From Veillonella_A intestinalis (GTDB lineage: Bacteria > Bacillota > Negativicutes > Veillonellales > Veillonellaceae): DNA of 6,607 nt. The stretch is from NCBI RefSeq assembly GCF_943192895.1, contig NZ_CALPCB010000015.1:1-6607 (forward strand), in the 5' to 3' direction. Positions 1 through 5,124 of the stretch are shown here, one piece after another. The notes below the pieces were generated by a model. That model ran no database searches, had not been told where the DNA came from, and worked only from the letters and a program-made list of their open reading frames with translations. The translations under genes were made by a program, and so were the position numbers. How positions within the stretch are numbered: position 1 is the stretch's first letter; each line of letters begins with the position of its first letter.

Positions 1-64
1 CGCACTCTGGCTATGTTCATTTCGTTAGAAATGATTACCTTACATTGTTCAGTTTTCAAAGATC
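1..64 (-). promoter_or_regulatory. Probable rRNA operon leader with boxA-like element and hairpin
   Basis: On the minus strand, just downstream of promoter P2, the leader reads GATCTTTGAAAACTGAACA (64 down to 46). This closely matches the boxA-bearing leader found before 16S rRNA in low-GC Firmicutes, where boxA recruits NusB/NusE antitermination factors. It is followed by a 7-bp hairpin with a 4-nt loop at 17-34 (arms TCATTTC and GAAATGA on the plus strand). No rRNA sequence is visible, so the operon itself would begin beyond position 1. The rRNA assignment is inferred from the boxA match and the strong tandem promoters; another stable-RNA operon is possible. Confidence 0.65.
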
Positions 65-94
65 TGCTACATCGCTTGTTGCGACGTCTTGTAT

Positions 95-123
95 ATACTA
101 CCACGTCAGAAACATCATGTCAA
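95..123 (-). promoter_or_regulatory. Promoter P2, probable rRNA operon (proximal)
   Basis: Minus strand: a perfect -35 TTGACA (118-123), a 17-nt spacer, and a -10 TAGTAT (95-100). The predicted transcription start is near 88. Upstream DNA (about 124-175) is rich in A and T tracts, as expected of an UP element. The promoter lies about 25 nt before the boxA-like motif, so it probably drives the stable-RNA operon off the left edge. Confidence 0.8.
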
Positions 124-225
124 CCACTTTTTCAAAGAATTTTTAATCATTTATTTTAACAATTAAATTCGAATAATTCTTTGTATTTTGGTGTTTAATA
201 ATGTCTCAGTAACAGCGACTTGATT

Positions 226-254
226 AGTATACCGATTTATTGACATGTCGTCAA
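226..254 (-). promoter_or_regulatory. Promoter P1, probable rRNA operon (distal)
   Basis: Minus strand: -35 TTGACG (249-254), a 17-nt spacer, and -10 TATACT (226-231), with predicted start near 219. A/T tracts at about 259-290, immediately upstream of the -35, look like an UP element. Together with P2, 131 bp downstream, this is the tandem-promoter arrangement typical of rRNA operons. The -35 lies in an inverted repeat, TTGAC-N5-GTCAA (240-254). Confidence 0.75.
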
Positions 255-431
255 CCCCTAAATTTTATTTTTTACAAAATTTTCTAAAATAACCTTATAC
301 CTTCAACCACTATACAGATACGATTAACATTTAGGCTCTTTTATTTACTTAAAGGCACCCTATGTGTCTTTAAACAAACACTAAAATACCTTGCCGCTAA
401 AACTCCTTATAAAAAATATCCCAAATCTCTT
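255..431. other. Intergenic spacer without a gene
   Basis: Apart from the UP-like A/T tracts next to P1, I see no gene, RNA or strong structure here. The 12-mer CTTATAAAAAAT occurs at 406-417 and again at 429-440; the second copy carries the T-tract of the neighbouring terminator. The stretch separates the end of the TrxB-like gene from the stable-RNA promoters, and both are read leftward. Confidence 0.6.
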
Positions 432-467
432 ATAAAAAATGGCCCAGAGAATATGCTCTCCAGACCA
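432..467 (-). terminator. Intrinsic terminator of the TrxB-like gene
   Basis: On the minus strand a 10-bp stem including three G-T wobbles pairs 458-467 with 440-449 around an 8-nt loop. It is followed at once by six T residues (439-434). It starts 24 nt after the stop codon of the TrxB-like gene and keeps its transcript from entering the stable-RNA promoter region. Confidence 0.75.
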
Positions 468-491
468 CTTCTAAAAAAATATTACCAATTA

Positions 492-1364
492 CTAGTTGGC
501 ACTAGCAAAGGCTACTGCACTAAAAGCAGCCATTTGCCCCTCACCAACAGCTTTCGCAACTTGTAATGGTGTTCCAGCCACATCACCAGCTGCAAAAAGA
601 CCTTTATAGTTCGTTTCCATATTGCGTCCTACTGCCACAGACGTTCCATCTAAATGAACACCTTCTACAATATTTTCAGGTGGACAAGCATCACGCAAGA
701 AAAACACGCCATCTACATCTTTAGTCCCCTCATTGGTTTCAATAGCAGTTACCTTTTGTTCACCTACAACGCCGTTTACGATAGCTCGCTTATGCACAAC
801 AACTGAAGCTGGCAACGCGGCTAACCACTCTGCAGGTAACTGTAAAGCTCCACCAATATACAAATTAATTGTTTTTGCTAATGAAGCTAATAACTCTACA
901 TCTTGTTGATACGCTAATGTATTTATATATACAGCAATATCTTTGTTTTCAAAAAAATGACCATCACAGCTAGCACAATAACTTACCCCGCGTCCTAATA
1001 AAGCACGCTCGCCTGGCACAGTTTTACTCATAGTAACACCAGTAGCTAGAATTACACTTTTTGCTTGATATACATTTTCATCAGTCATAATTGTGAACGG
1101 CGCCCCTATAAAAACAGATTGCACTCGTTCTTTTGCAATAGTAGGTTCGTACGCCAACGTTTGTTCTAACAATTGATCCATAAAATCAGGACCACTAATG
1201 GTCATAATTCCAGGATAATTATCAATTCGGTGCGCTCTACGCAACTTATCACTAAATCCAGCGGCTTCGAAAAGAATAACAGATTTATTATGGACACGCG
1301 CTGTAAGAGCTGCTGAAAGTCCTGCTGGGCCACCACCTACAATAGCAATATCATATACAGTCAT
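492..1364 (-). CDS. Thioredoxin-reductase-like FAD flavoprotein lacking the NADPH motif
   Basis: This 290-residue cytoplasmic flavoprotein belongs to the thioredoxin reductase (TrxB) superfamily. Visible FAD-binding signatures are the N-terminal GGGPAG at 10-15, DNYPG at 48-52, the ATG motif at 107-109, and the C-terminal GLFAAGDV at 255-262. The redox-active site is CASC, C130 and C133, followed by D134, against CATC in classical TrxB. The odd part is the region after the active site, which should carry the NADPH fold (GGGxSAxEEA, then HRR). Here residues 143-171 read INTLAYQQDV and later YIGG, so both motifs are gone, and the protein is about 20-30 residues shorter than usual. Pyridine-nucleotide-independent, ferredoxin-dependent flavin thioredoxin reductases with such losses are known from clostridia; membership in that group is my inference. 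No thioredoxin gene is nearby. The ATG has a good Shine-Dalgarno (AGAGG, 6 nt upstream). No clear promoter was found; a terminator lies 19 nt upstream. Confidence 0.85.
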   Translation of the reverse strand: MTVYDIAIVGGGPAGLSAALTARVHNKSVILFEAAGFSDKLRRAHRIDNYPGIMTISGPDFMDQLLEQTLAYEPTIAKERVQSVFIGAPFTIMTDENVYQAKSVILATGVTMSKTVPGERALLGRGVSYCASCDGHFFENKDIAVYINTLAYQQDVELLASLAKTINLYIGGALQLPAEWLAALPASVVVHKRAIVNGVVGEQKVTAIETNEGTKDVDGVFFLRDACPPENIVEGVHLDGTSVAVGRNMETNYKGLFAAGDVAGTPLQVAKAVGEGQMAAFSAVAFASAN

Positions 1365-1383
1365 ATACTTCCTCTATTATTTA

Positions 1384-1419
1384 ATAAAAACTGGCTACTC
1401 GCCATTTGCAAGTAGCCAG
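1384..1419 (-). terminator. Intrinsic terminator between nitroreductase and TrxB-like gene
   Basis: A perfect 9-bp stem (CTGGCTACT at 1391-1399 with AGTAGCCAG at 1411-1419) encloses an 11-nt loop that can add two more G-C pairs. On the minus strand it is followed by TTTTTATT. It sits 38 nt after the nitroreductase stop codon and ends only 19 nt before the next gene's start codon. It therefore terminates the nitroreductase transcript or limits read-through into the TrxB-like gene. Confidence 0.8.
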
Positions 1420-1457
1420 CATCTTCATGTGCTAAACCAAACGGTTATAAAGGTCTA

Positions 1458-2207
1458 TTAATTTTTTACATCAGAAAATTTAAAACCTTGTGCTTCTGCT
1501 TGTTGAATCAATTTTTGACGCATTGGCACTGGCTGTTTGCTAGCAATCTGTTTAGAAAAAGAATCAACACGACGATTGGTATCACGCATATCGTAATATT
1601 GCTCCATTTCCTCATCATAATCTTCTAATAATTCCTTATACGAATCAAATACTGTATAGGAATCATCAAATACATTAGCCTCACGTGGCATTCTCGGCTT
1701 TAATTGTGGCTTTTGATTTGGTACGCCAATCCCTAAGCCTAGCATAGGGAATGTTAGCTCTGGCAATTTTAACAATTCAATCATTTTTGGCACATTATTT
1801 AAAATGCTGCCAAAGTAAACCGTACCGAACCCTGCCATTTCAGCAGCAGCCACCATATTCTGCGCAGCTAAACTAGCATCTGTCCAGCCCTGGAAAAAGC
1901 GATCACTATCACGTTCCGTATCAGATACAACCCCTTGTTCACGCGCAATTCTAGAATTACGGTACGCATCTACTAAAAATATAAATAATTCTGGCACCCG
2001 TGCTACATATTCCTGATTACAAATTTCAGAAATTTGTGCTTTCAGTGATGGATCCACAATACGGATAATACTAAAACTTTGCATACCTTGACTACTAGCT
2101 GTACGCTTAGCTACATCTAATAAAATACTCAATTGTTGAGGTGGAATTGGACTTGATTTAAATTCACGAATAGTTCGGTGATTTAATAATACATCAATAG
2201 GGTTCAT
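1458..2207 (-). CDS. NfrA/NfsA-type FMN-dependent nitroreductase (NAD(P)H oxidoreductase)
   Basis: At 249 residues the protein matches the length and layout of the NfsA/NfrA branch of the nitroreductase family: FMN flavoenzymes that use NAD(P)H to reduce nitro compounds, quinones or free flavin in the cytoplasm. Visible signatures are the N-terminal HRTIREF (10-16, FMN phosphate contact), SSQGMQSFSI (38-47), DASLAAQNMVAAAEMAGFG (110-128), the YFGSI turn (131-135), LGLGIGVP (156-163), and the basic PQLKPRMPRE segment (167-176), which in this branch contacts FMN and NADPH. The C-terminal tail with YYDMR and the KGF-like ending (QGFKF, 240-244) follows Bacillus NfrA1. The physiological substrate cannot be read from sequence. 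The start has a strong AGGAG 8 nt upstream. The gene has its own terminator and a candidate promoter, so it is probably monocistronic or only weakly coupled to the TrxB-like gene downstream. Confidence 0.9.
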   Translation of the reverse strand: MNPIDVLLNHRTIREFKSSPIPPQQLSILLDVAKRTASSQGMQSFSIIRIVDPSLKAQISEICNQEYVARVPELFIFLVDAYRNSRIAREQGVVSDTERDSDRFFQGWTDASLAAQNMVAAAEMAGFGTVYFGSILNNVPKMIELLKLPELTFPMLGLGIGVPNQKPQLKPRMPREANVFDDSYTVFDSYKELLEDYDEEMEQYYDMRDTNRRVDSFSKQIASKQPVPMRQKLIQQAEAQGFKFSDVKN

Positions 2208-2252
2208 AAAACTGACTCCTTTATATCTAAATATATCGAAATATCTCTTTCT

Positions 2253-2281
2253 ACAGTACCACTATTTTATAAAATTGTCTA
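2253..2281 (-). promoter_or_regulatory. Candidate promoter of the nitroreductase gene
   Basis: Minus strand: -35 TAGACA (2276-2281), a 17-nt spacer, and a weak -10 TACTGT (2253-2258) helped by a TGG extension. An alternative uses TTGGGC (2288-2293), a 16-nt spacer and TATAAA (2266-2271). A perfect 12-bp palindrome, ATTTTATAAAAT (2264-2275), fills most of the first candidate's spacer. Which hexamers are used cannot be decided here. The rest of 2208-2426 shows no gene and no convincing terminator for the upstream secreted-protein gene. Confidence 0.4.
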
Positions 2282-2426
2282 CCCTTAGCCCAACTTACAC
2301 CCTCACTAAGAAAAACTTCTCCACTAAGTAATTTAACTAAACCAAAAGATATCAAATAGTATAACTTTCATTTGAGAAATACCATTACATAACACAACTG
2401 AGTATATTACTATTTTTCCAAGCTAC

Positions 2427-2813
2427 TTATCTATGGCCCCAAACCAACTGATATAGTTCTTCCCCAACGCTATCAGGCACAATAGTATCTTCAGTTTGAT
2501 CATATTCGTACTCATCTTCTGCATATGGAGTACCATCAGCATAGTATGGTTGCAATTCTAATGTCTGAATTGTATAGTCATGACGATTTAAGCGCATGCG
2601 CTCATAATAATATTCACCACTTGGCTCATTAATACGCACCCACAGCACAGCTAAATCGGAATCTTTTTGCACAGTGCTATTGTCAATGGAAATTTGATCC
2701 CCACTAGCACTTTCCCCTACATAATACCAATCAGCTGCCTCTACTGCATTAACGCCTAGCCCCAAAGCACTAACTACACCTAACACAGCAACATATTTTT
2801 TCCATGACTTCAT
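2427..2813 (-). CDS. Small secreted protein, surface-adhesin protein E-like
   Basis: From the ATG at 2813 this encodes 128 residues. A classic signal peptide is visible: KK at 5-6, a hydrophobic core at about 7-20, and a VEA|A cleavage site after about A26. The mature part (about 100 residues) is acidic, aromatic-rich and cysteine-free. Its pattern (WYYVGES near the start, an IDNSTV strand at 43-48, VLWVRI at 56-61, and the ending IVPDSVGEELYQLV at 111-124) resembles the surface-adhesin protein E family of small exported proteins. That family call rests on pattern memory, and the role here (adhesion or other envelope function) is unproven. The reading frame is open 15 codons further upstream to 2858. 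I prefer 2813 because GAGGTG sits 5 nt before it and the signal peptide begins there. The gene has a consensus promoter; I found no clear terminator. Confidence 0.75.
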   Translation of the reverse strand: MKSWKKYVAVLGVVSALGLGVNAVEAADWYYVGESASGDQISIDNSTVQKDSDLAVLWVRINEPSGEYYYERMRLNRHDYTIQTLELQPYYADGTPYAEDEYEYDQTEDTIVPDSVGEELYQLVWGHR

Positions 2814-2818
2814 ACTAA

Positions 2819-2824
2819 CACCTC
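2819..2824 (-). promoter_or_regulatory. Ribosome binding site fixing the start of the secreted protein
   Basis: GAGGTG on the minus strand lies 5 nt before the ATG at 2813. The upstream in-frame ATG at 2858 has no such motif and would place 15 extra residues, including two cysteines, before the signal peptide. The inner start is therefore preferred. Confidence 0.75.
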
Positions 2825-2883
2825 TTTTAAAAATTTTACACAAAAAACACAAAAACAAATTTTAATTATATAAGTTATATAAA

Positions 2884-2911
2884 ATTATAATAAATTTAAG
2901 GAAAATGTCAA
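2884..2911 (-). promoter_or_regulatory. Consensus promoter of the secreted-protein gene
   Basis: Minus strand: both hexamers are perfect, TTGACA (2906-2911) and TATAAT (2884-2889), with a 16-nt spacer. The predicted start is near 2877, giving a leader of about 64 nt. Such a strong promoter suggests high expression unless it is repressed. An inverted repeat, TCACA-N8-TGTGA (2923-2940), lies just upstream, centred about 55 nt before the start. Confidence 0.85.
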
Positions 2912-3134
2912 ATTACTTATAGTCACAGCTTTATATGTGATATAATTTTAAAATTTCTTCTTGTTTTAATGCTTATTTTAATAATTCATTTAATTTTAAC
3001 TTATCGTTATAAATAAAACGTCATGATTCAAAAATATATGTCATCTCTCTATAGATATCCACTAAAAATGTCCATACTATATGGGCATATTAAGTCTTTT
3101 TTATTCTTCAATATGAGTAAAAGTCATATTAAAT
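2912..3134. other. Divergent intergenic region with several inverted repeats
   Basis: This very AT-rich stretch between the two divergent promoters holds no convincing gene. Visible structures are TCACA-N8-TGTGA (2923-2940), a 9-bp stem with one T-G pair and a 3-nt loop (3068-3088) with a T-rich run at 3096-3102, and the perfect repeat AATATGA-N7-TCATATT (3110-3130). A TGATATAAT extended -10 on the plus strand (2938-2946) lacks a good -35. Confidence 0.6.
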
Positions 3135-3163
3135 TTGGCTAAACTCCTTATTTTTGCTATACT
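3135..3163 (+). promoter_or_regulatory. Promoter of the SIMPL-domain gene
   Basis: Plus strand: -35 TTGGCT (3135-3140), a 17-nt spacer, and -10 TATACT (3158-3163) with a TGC extension. The predicted start is near 3170, giving an unusually long leader of about 130 nt. The perfect repeat AATATGA-N7-TCATATT lies directly upstream, centred near -50. Confidence 0.7.
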
Positions 3164-3168
3164 ATTAA

Positions 3169-3266
3169 TAGGTTAGCTAAAACCTACTATCAATTTAGAA
3201 GTGTAATTATGTCCTCACTGAGTAGATTCTATATCAGTGATTCATAAAAACACATTCTACGAATGT
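3169..3266 (+). promoter_or_regulatory. Structured 5' leader of the SIMPL-domain gene
   Basis: Three separate small hairpins follow one another: AGGTT-N6-AACCT (3169-3184), TCACTGA-N12-TCAGTGA (3215-3240), and ACATTC-TAC-GAATGT (3252-3266). A clean Shine-Dalgarno (AAGGAG, 3287-3292) follows, 6 nt before the ATG. None of the hairpins has a T-tract, so they are not terminators. The leader may stabilise the messenger or control translation. I recognise no known riboswitch class. Confidence 0.45.
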
Positions 3267-3298
3267 AAATAAGTCTATGAATTAAAAAGGAGTCTATT

Positions 3299-4045
3299 AT
3301 GAAACTTCAATTGAAAAAAACTGTAACTCGTGGTTTATTAATCGCCGCTTTAGCTGCTGGCTTTACAGGTTCTGCATTAGCCGCTGCTCCAGCTGATACT
3401 GGTGCACAAATTCATGTTAGTGGCACTGCTACTCGTTCTGTAGCGCCAAACTATGCTTTGTTGCGTTTAGGTATTACTAGTGAAGCTGCTACTGTTAACG
3501 CTGCTAAAACTACTAATGATCGTGTAATGAGCGATTTAATTTCTCGTTTAACAAATCTTGGTATTAATAAAAACTTAATCCAAACTTCCAATTTCTCTGT
3601 ATCCCCACGCACAGAATATCGCCCACTTAAAAACAATGAGCAACAAGAAAAAATTACATCCTATGTAATTTCCAATACCGTTACTGTACGCATCAATGAT
3701 TTAAACAAAATTAGCCAAACCATTGATAATGCAGTAGCTGCTGGCGCTAATAATATCCAATCACTTAGCTTCCAAGCTGATGTAGATCAAAGCTTAACAG
3801 ACCAATTAACTGCGGAAGCAGTAAAAAATGGTCGCTATCAAGCCGAAGTAATTGCTAATGCATTAGGCCAACAACTTGGCAGCATTAAAGATGCTTCCGT
3901 AGGTTCAACTAATACTTACACTATGGAAAATACGTCCTTACGCATGTACAAAATGGCTGATGCTGCTTTAAGTTCTTCAACACCAGTAGAACAAGGTGAT
4001 ATTACTGTAAGTAAAGATGTAGATCTTACATTCTACGTATATTAA
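3299..4045 (+). CDS. Exported SIMPL-domain (DUF541, YggE-like) protein
   Basis: The 248-residue product has an N-terminal signal peptide: KK at 6-7, a hydrophobic core at about 13-22, and an ALA cleavage site after about A28, so it acts outside the cytoplasm. The rest is one SIMPL/DUF541 domain. Its signatures are IHVSGTATRSVAPNYALLRLGI (38-59, typical VsGxgxvxvxPDxAxi), IQTSNFSVSPRTEY (94-107), ITSYVISNTVTVRI (119-132), DNAVAAGANNIQSLSF (143-158), and the C-terminal DITVSKDVDLTFYV (234-247). Family members (E. coli YggE, BP26 of Brucella) are periplasmic or surface-exposed, can assemble into oligomers, and have been linked to oxidative stress; the exact biochemical role is unknown. The start is fixed by AAGGAG 6 nt upstream and by the signal peptide. 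The gene stands alone, with its own promoter and a strong terminator shared with convergent ubiE. Confidence 0.92.
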   Translation: MKLQLKKTVTRGLLIAALAAGFTGSALAAAPADTGAQIHVSGTATRSVAPNYALLRLGITSEAATVNAAKTTNDRVMSDLISRLTNLGINKNLIQTSNFSVSPRTEYRPLKNNEQQEKITSYVISNTVTVRINDLNKISQTIDNAVAAGANNIQSLSFQADVDQSLTDQLTAEAVKNGRYQAEVIANALGQQLGSIKDASVGSTNTYTMENTSLRMYKMADAALSSSTPVEQGDITVSKDVDLTFYVY

Positions 4046-4114
4046 TTTAGAGCTGTAACTATTAACTGATAATTACACAAACTAAATCAGCTACATAAAC
4101 TAAATAAGTAAAAT

Positions 4115-4166
4115 AAAGGCTGTAACCAAATGCGGATTTATTCCACATTCAGGTTACAGCCTTTTT
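4115..4166. terminator. Bidirectional terminator shared by the SIMPL gene and ubiE
   Basis: A perfect 13-bp stem (4115-4127 with 4152-4164) has an inner stem: AATG and GG at 4129-4135 pair with CC and CATT at 4143-4149 across one mismatch. TTTTT follows on the plus strand and TTTATTTT on the minus strand. It lies 69 nt after the SIMPL stop codon and 31 nt after the ubiE stop codon, so it serves both convergent genes. Confidence 0.92.
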
Positions 4167-4197
4167 ACTATTACACTAATTATTTATTATTAATTTA

Positions 4198-4965
4198 TTA
4201 TTTCTTCTCAGGTACTATCCCTACATGAACAGCTACAATTCCACCAGTCAATTCATAATAAGCAGCCTCTTCAAAACCAACTTCTTTAAAATACTCTAGA
4301 ACTTTGGATTGATGAGGATACCGCCGTAAAGATTCAGGTAACCACGCATAGGAAGAATTATCCTTACTAAGTTTTCCTAAAATAGGCAATATCTTTTCAA
4401 AATATAAATAATATAATTGTTTAAATCCTAAAGCAGTCGGTTTCGCTAGCTCTAAAGTAACGACACGACCACCCGGTTTTACAACACGCTTCATTTCACT
4501 TAATGTTTTAATTATATCGGGTACATTACGAAGGGCAAATGCACTCATTGCACAATCAAATGAATTCGCCTCGTAAGGTAAATTCATAGCATCCCCTTCC
4601 ACTAAGTTGACTCGATCAAGTAACCCCGCTTCATGCAAGCGCACTTCCCCTTGAGCCAACATTTCAGGACTAAAATCTAACGCTTCAATATGTAAAGAAG
4701 GCATCTGCCGCAAAGCTTCCTTAGTAAGCATCCCTGTGCCACAAGCCACATCTAATAGCTGCATACCCTCTGCTAAGCCTAACTTTTCTACTGCAAAACG
4801 ACGCCAATAGGCATCTTGATGGAAACTCAACAATGAGTTCATCAAATCATAATGCTTTGCAATATGAGAAAATACGCCTTGTACAAATACTTCTTTCTCT
4901 GCATGATTTGTAAATTGTAACGATTGTCTCGTTGTATTCCCATCCATATCCTTCTTCACTCTCAT
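4198..4965 (-). CDS. ubiE: Demethylmenaquinone C-methyltransferase UbiE/MenG
   Basis: UbiE/MenG transfers a methyl group from S-adenosylmethionine to demethylmenaquinone, the last step of menaquinone synthesis, at the inner face of the membrane. The 255-residue protein shows the family signatures in order: VFSHIAKHYDLMNSLLSF (31-48), the SAM motif LLDVACGTG (70-78), the acidic motif ALDFSPEML (95-103), GDAMNLPY (124-131), FALRNVPD (143-150), VVKPGGRVVTLELAKP (161-176), YAWLPESL (206-213), and GGIVAVHVGI (241-250). No ubiquinone genes are present, and menaquinone is the likely quinone in this kind of organism. The N-terminus is some 20 residues longer than in Bacillus MenG. The ATG at 4965 has only a weak Shine-Dalgarno (AGG, about 10 nt upstream) and overlaps an 11-codon leader ORF. 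An alternative ATG at 4947 (residue 7) has AAGGA too close to be ideal. The gene has its own promoter and is divergent from sstT. Confidence 0.93.
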   Translation of the reverse strand: MRVKKDMDGNTTRQSLQFTNHAEKEVFVQGVFSHIAKHYDLMNSLLSFHQDAYWRRFAVEKLGLAEGMQLLDVACGTGMLTKEALRQMPSLHIEALDFSPEMLAQGEVRLHEAGLLDRVNLVEGDAMNLPYEANSFDCAMSAFALRNVPDIIKTLSEMKRVVKPGGRVVTLELAKPTALGFKQLYYLYFEKILPILGKLSKDNSSYAWLPESLRRYPHQSKVLEYFKEVGFEEAAYYELTGGIVAVHVGIVPEKK

Positions 4966-4997
4966 TCTGCCAAACCTATACTACCTAACTTCTTCAT
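4962..4997 (-). CDS. Possible 11-codon leader ORF overlapping the ubiE start
   Basis: Within the short ubiE leader an ATG opens an ORF encoding MKKLGSIGLAE. Its TGA stop overlaps the ubiE ATG as ATGA, the arrangement typical of translational coupling. AAGAAGG precedes its ATG by only 1 nt, which is closer than ideal. The ORF could explain why ubiE has a poor Shine-Dalgarno of its own. It is short enough to be chance. Confidence 0.3.
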   Translation of the reverse strand: MKKLGSIGLAE

Positions 4998-5017
4998 ACC
5001 TTCTTGTATATTCTTTT

Positions 5018-5047
5018 AGTATACCTAATGATATGGTTATTTGTAAA
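5018..5047 (-). promoter_or_regulatory. Promoter of ubiE
   Basis: Minus strand: -35 TTTACA (5042-5047), an 18-nt spacer, and -10 TATACT (5018-5023). The predicted start is near 5011, giving a leader of about 46 nt before the ATG at 4965. It is back to back with the sstT promoter, about 100 bp away. Confidence 0.7.
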
Positions 5048-5124
5048 GTTAGTCCCTGCATTTTGAATACAATATAGCCTATATATACGGCGTTACTAAA
5101 GAAAAATTTAAACTTGTAAAAAAA

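Noticed and set aside
2354..2415. Long-looped inverted repeat AAATAGTA / TACTATTT as a terminator for the secreted-protein gene
   Set aside because: The arms are only 8 bp, A/T-rich and 46 bp apart with no suitable T-tract, so a stable terminator hairpin is unlikely.
2814..2858. N-terminal extension of the secreted protein to the upstream ATG at 2858
   Set aside because: There is no ribosome binding site before it, it would bury the signal peptide behind 15 residues, and GAGGTG clearly marks the inner ATG.
2923..2940. CRP/FNR-type binding site
   Set aside because: The arms are TCACA then TGTGA with 8 bp between, the reverse order of the CRP consensus TGTGA-N6-TCACA; it is kept only as an unassigned inverted repeat.
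3023..3142. A 39-codon plus-strand ORF (begins MIQKYMSSLY) in the divergent region
   Set aside because: It has no Shine-Dalgarno, overlaps the hairpin at 3068-3088, the inverted repeat at 3110-3130 and the SIMPL -35, and its composition follows the surrounding AT-rich spacer.
3451..3636. A 61-codon minus-strand ORF inside the SIMPL gene
   Set aside because: It lies wholly antisense to a well-supported exported protein and shows no ribosome binding site or recognisable domain.
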